Shown here: piece after piece, positions 22,630 through 22,880 of the stretch | Layout: each line of letters opens with the position of its first letter | Numbering within the stretch: the first letter of the stretch is position 1 | From: an uncultured bacterium | GTDB taxonomy: Bacteria; Bacillota; Clostridia; Lachnospirales; Anaerotignaceae | Reading direction: 5' to 3' | Assembly (NCBI GenBank): GCA_905214825.1 | Contig: CAJMNV010000011.1 | Location: 1-22,880 of the forward strand | DNA: 22,880 nt | Notes under the pieces: model-generated | Seen by the model: the letters and a program-made list of their open reading frames with translations, nothing else | The model's database searches: none | What the model was told of the DNA's origin: nothing | Program-made: the position numbers and the translations under genes

Positions 22630-22880
22630 TCAATATTTGCTGTTATCAGAGCTGAAACCTTGATATGCAAAAGAGGTATCGGTTGCTGAGTGTTCTATTT
22701 TCTGTGGTGGTTGTGGTACTGGTTGTGATGCAAATGGTATTTTTGTAGAAAGAGAATTACTTGGTTTCAATGTGAAATAGCCTACCAAATTTTTCAATCC
22801 CAAAGCTTGGTCAGAAAGTTACTGCCTGGCAGCGGCAGATTGTTTTGCGGTTGCGGAAGTGGTTTGTACTATGGAAGAAA
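22630..22880 (-). pseudogene. Methyl-accepting chemotaxis protein, C-terminal end, with in-frame TAA
   Basis: The gene enters from the right edge, so only its 3' end is visible. The frame reads SSIVQTTSATAKQSAAARQ, TAA at 22821-22819, then LSDQALGLKNLVGYFTLKP and a Pro/Gln/Ser-rich tail ending FSSDNSKY at TGA 22632-22630. The text on both sides is the standard end of a chemoreceptor signalling domain (usual form 'VVQTNSATAEESAAASEELSDQA'), which sends attractant signals to CheA. The TAA replaces the last Glu of the EE pair, in the same frame. The other Glu of the block are Lys, Gln and Gln, and a Ser is Arg. The stop would remove the last 62 codons. It may be a decaying gene, a sequencing problem, or a protein that tolerates the shorter end. 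Confidence 0.8.

Overview
The window is ordinary bacterial chromosome. It is A+T-rich, densely coded, with strong AGGAGG-type ribosome binding sites, some TTG/GTG starts and U-tract hairpin terminators. Gene content (clostridial double-OB SSB-like protein, QueH, Zn-ribbon mini-protein, NiCo-type leader before a CDF exporter) and heavy use of TTG for leucine point to an anaerobic Firmicute of the class Clostridia, probably near the Lachnospirales. No species call is possible from the sequence alone. I see no tRNA, rRNA, CRISPR array, insertion sequence or prophage.

Layout. Bases 1-78 hold no supportable gene, only the rnc ribosome binding site. 79-828: rnc (RNase III) and its terminator. 829-1473: two LexA-like operators, a 62-residue zinc-ribbon gene and an A+T-rich spacer. 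1474-6315: uvrB-uvrA, the damage-recognition pair of nucleotide excision repair; uvrA is interrupted by an in-frame TAA inside its first zinc module. 6316-8125: an unrecognised 101-residue protein, a double-OB SSB-like protein and a CobA/CobO-like P-loop protein, closed by a terminator shared with the opposing strand. 8163-10409 (minus strand): queH, a DMT/EamA transporter and a DUF3885 protein, in transcription order. 10410-11109 (700 bases): no conventional gene, but an A-rich tract, two promoter candidates and a structured leader with a six-codon open frame, leading into rpoB. 11110-18683: rpoB-rpoC and terminator. 18684-21170: promoter, probable Ni/Co riboswitch with terminator, CDF metal exporter, a carbon-nitrogen hydrolase and an unknown protein. 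21172-22618: a start-less open frame, an ArsC/Spx-like gene and exoA, the last two divergent from overlapping promoters. 22630-22880: the C-terminal end of a methyl-accepting chemotaxis protein, also broken by an in-frame TAA.

Themes. DNA and RNA maintenance dominates (rnc, uvrBA, SSB-like, exoA, rpoBC, queH). rpoBC is detached from the ribosomal-protein genes that usually flank it. The observations most worth following are the rpoB leader with its MATDQR mini-ORF, the two glutamate-to-TAA interruptions, the paired LexA-like boxes and the metal riboswitch. I did not find a clearly novel multi-gene system; the novel material, if any, is regulatory.
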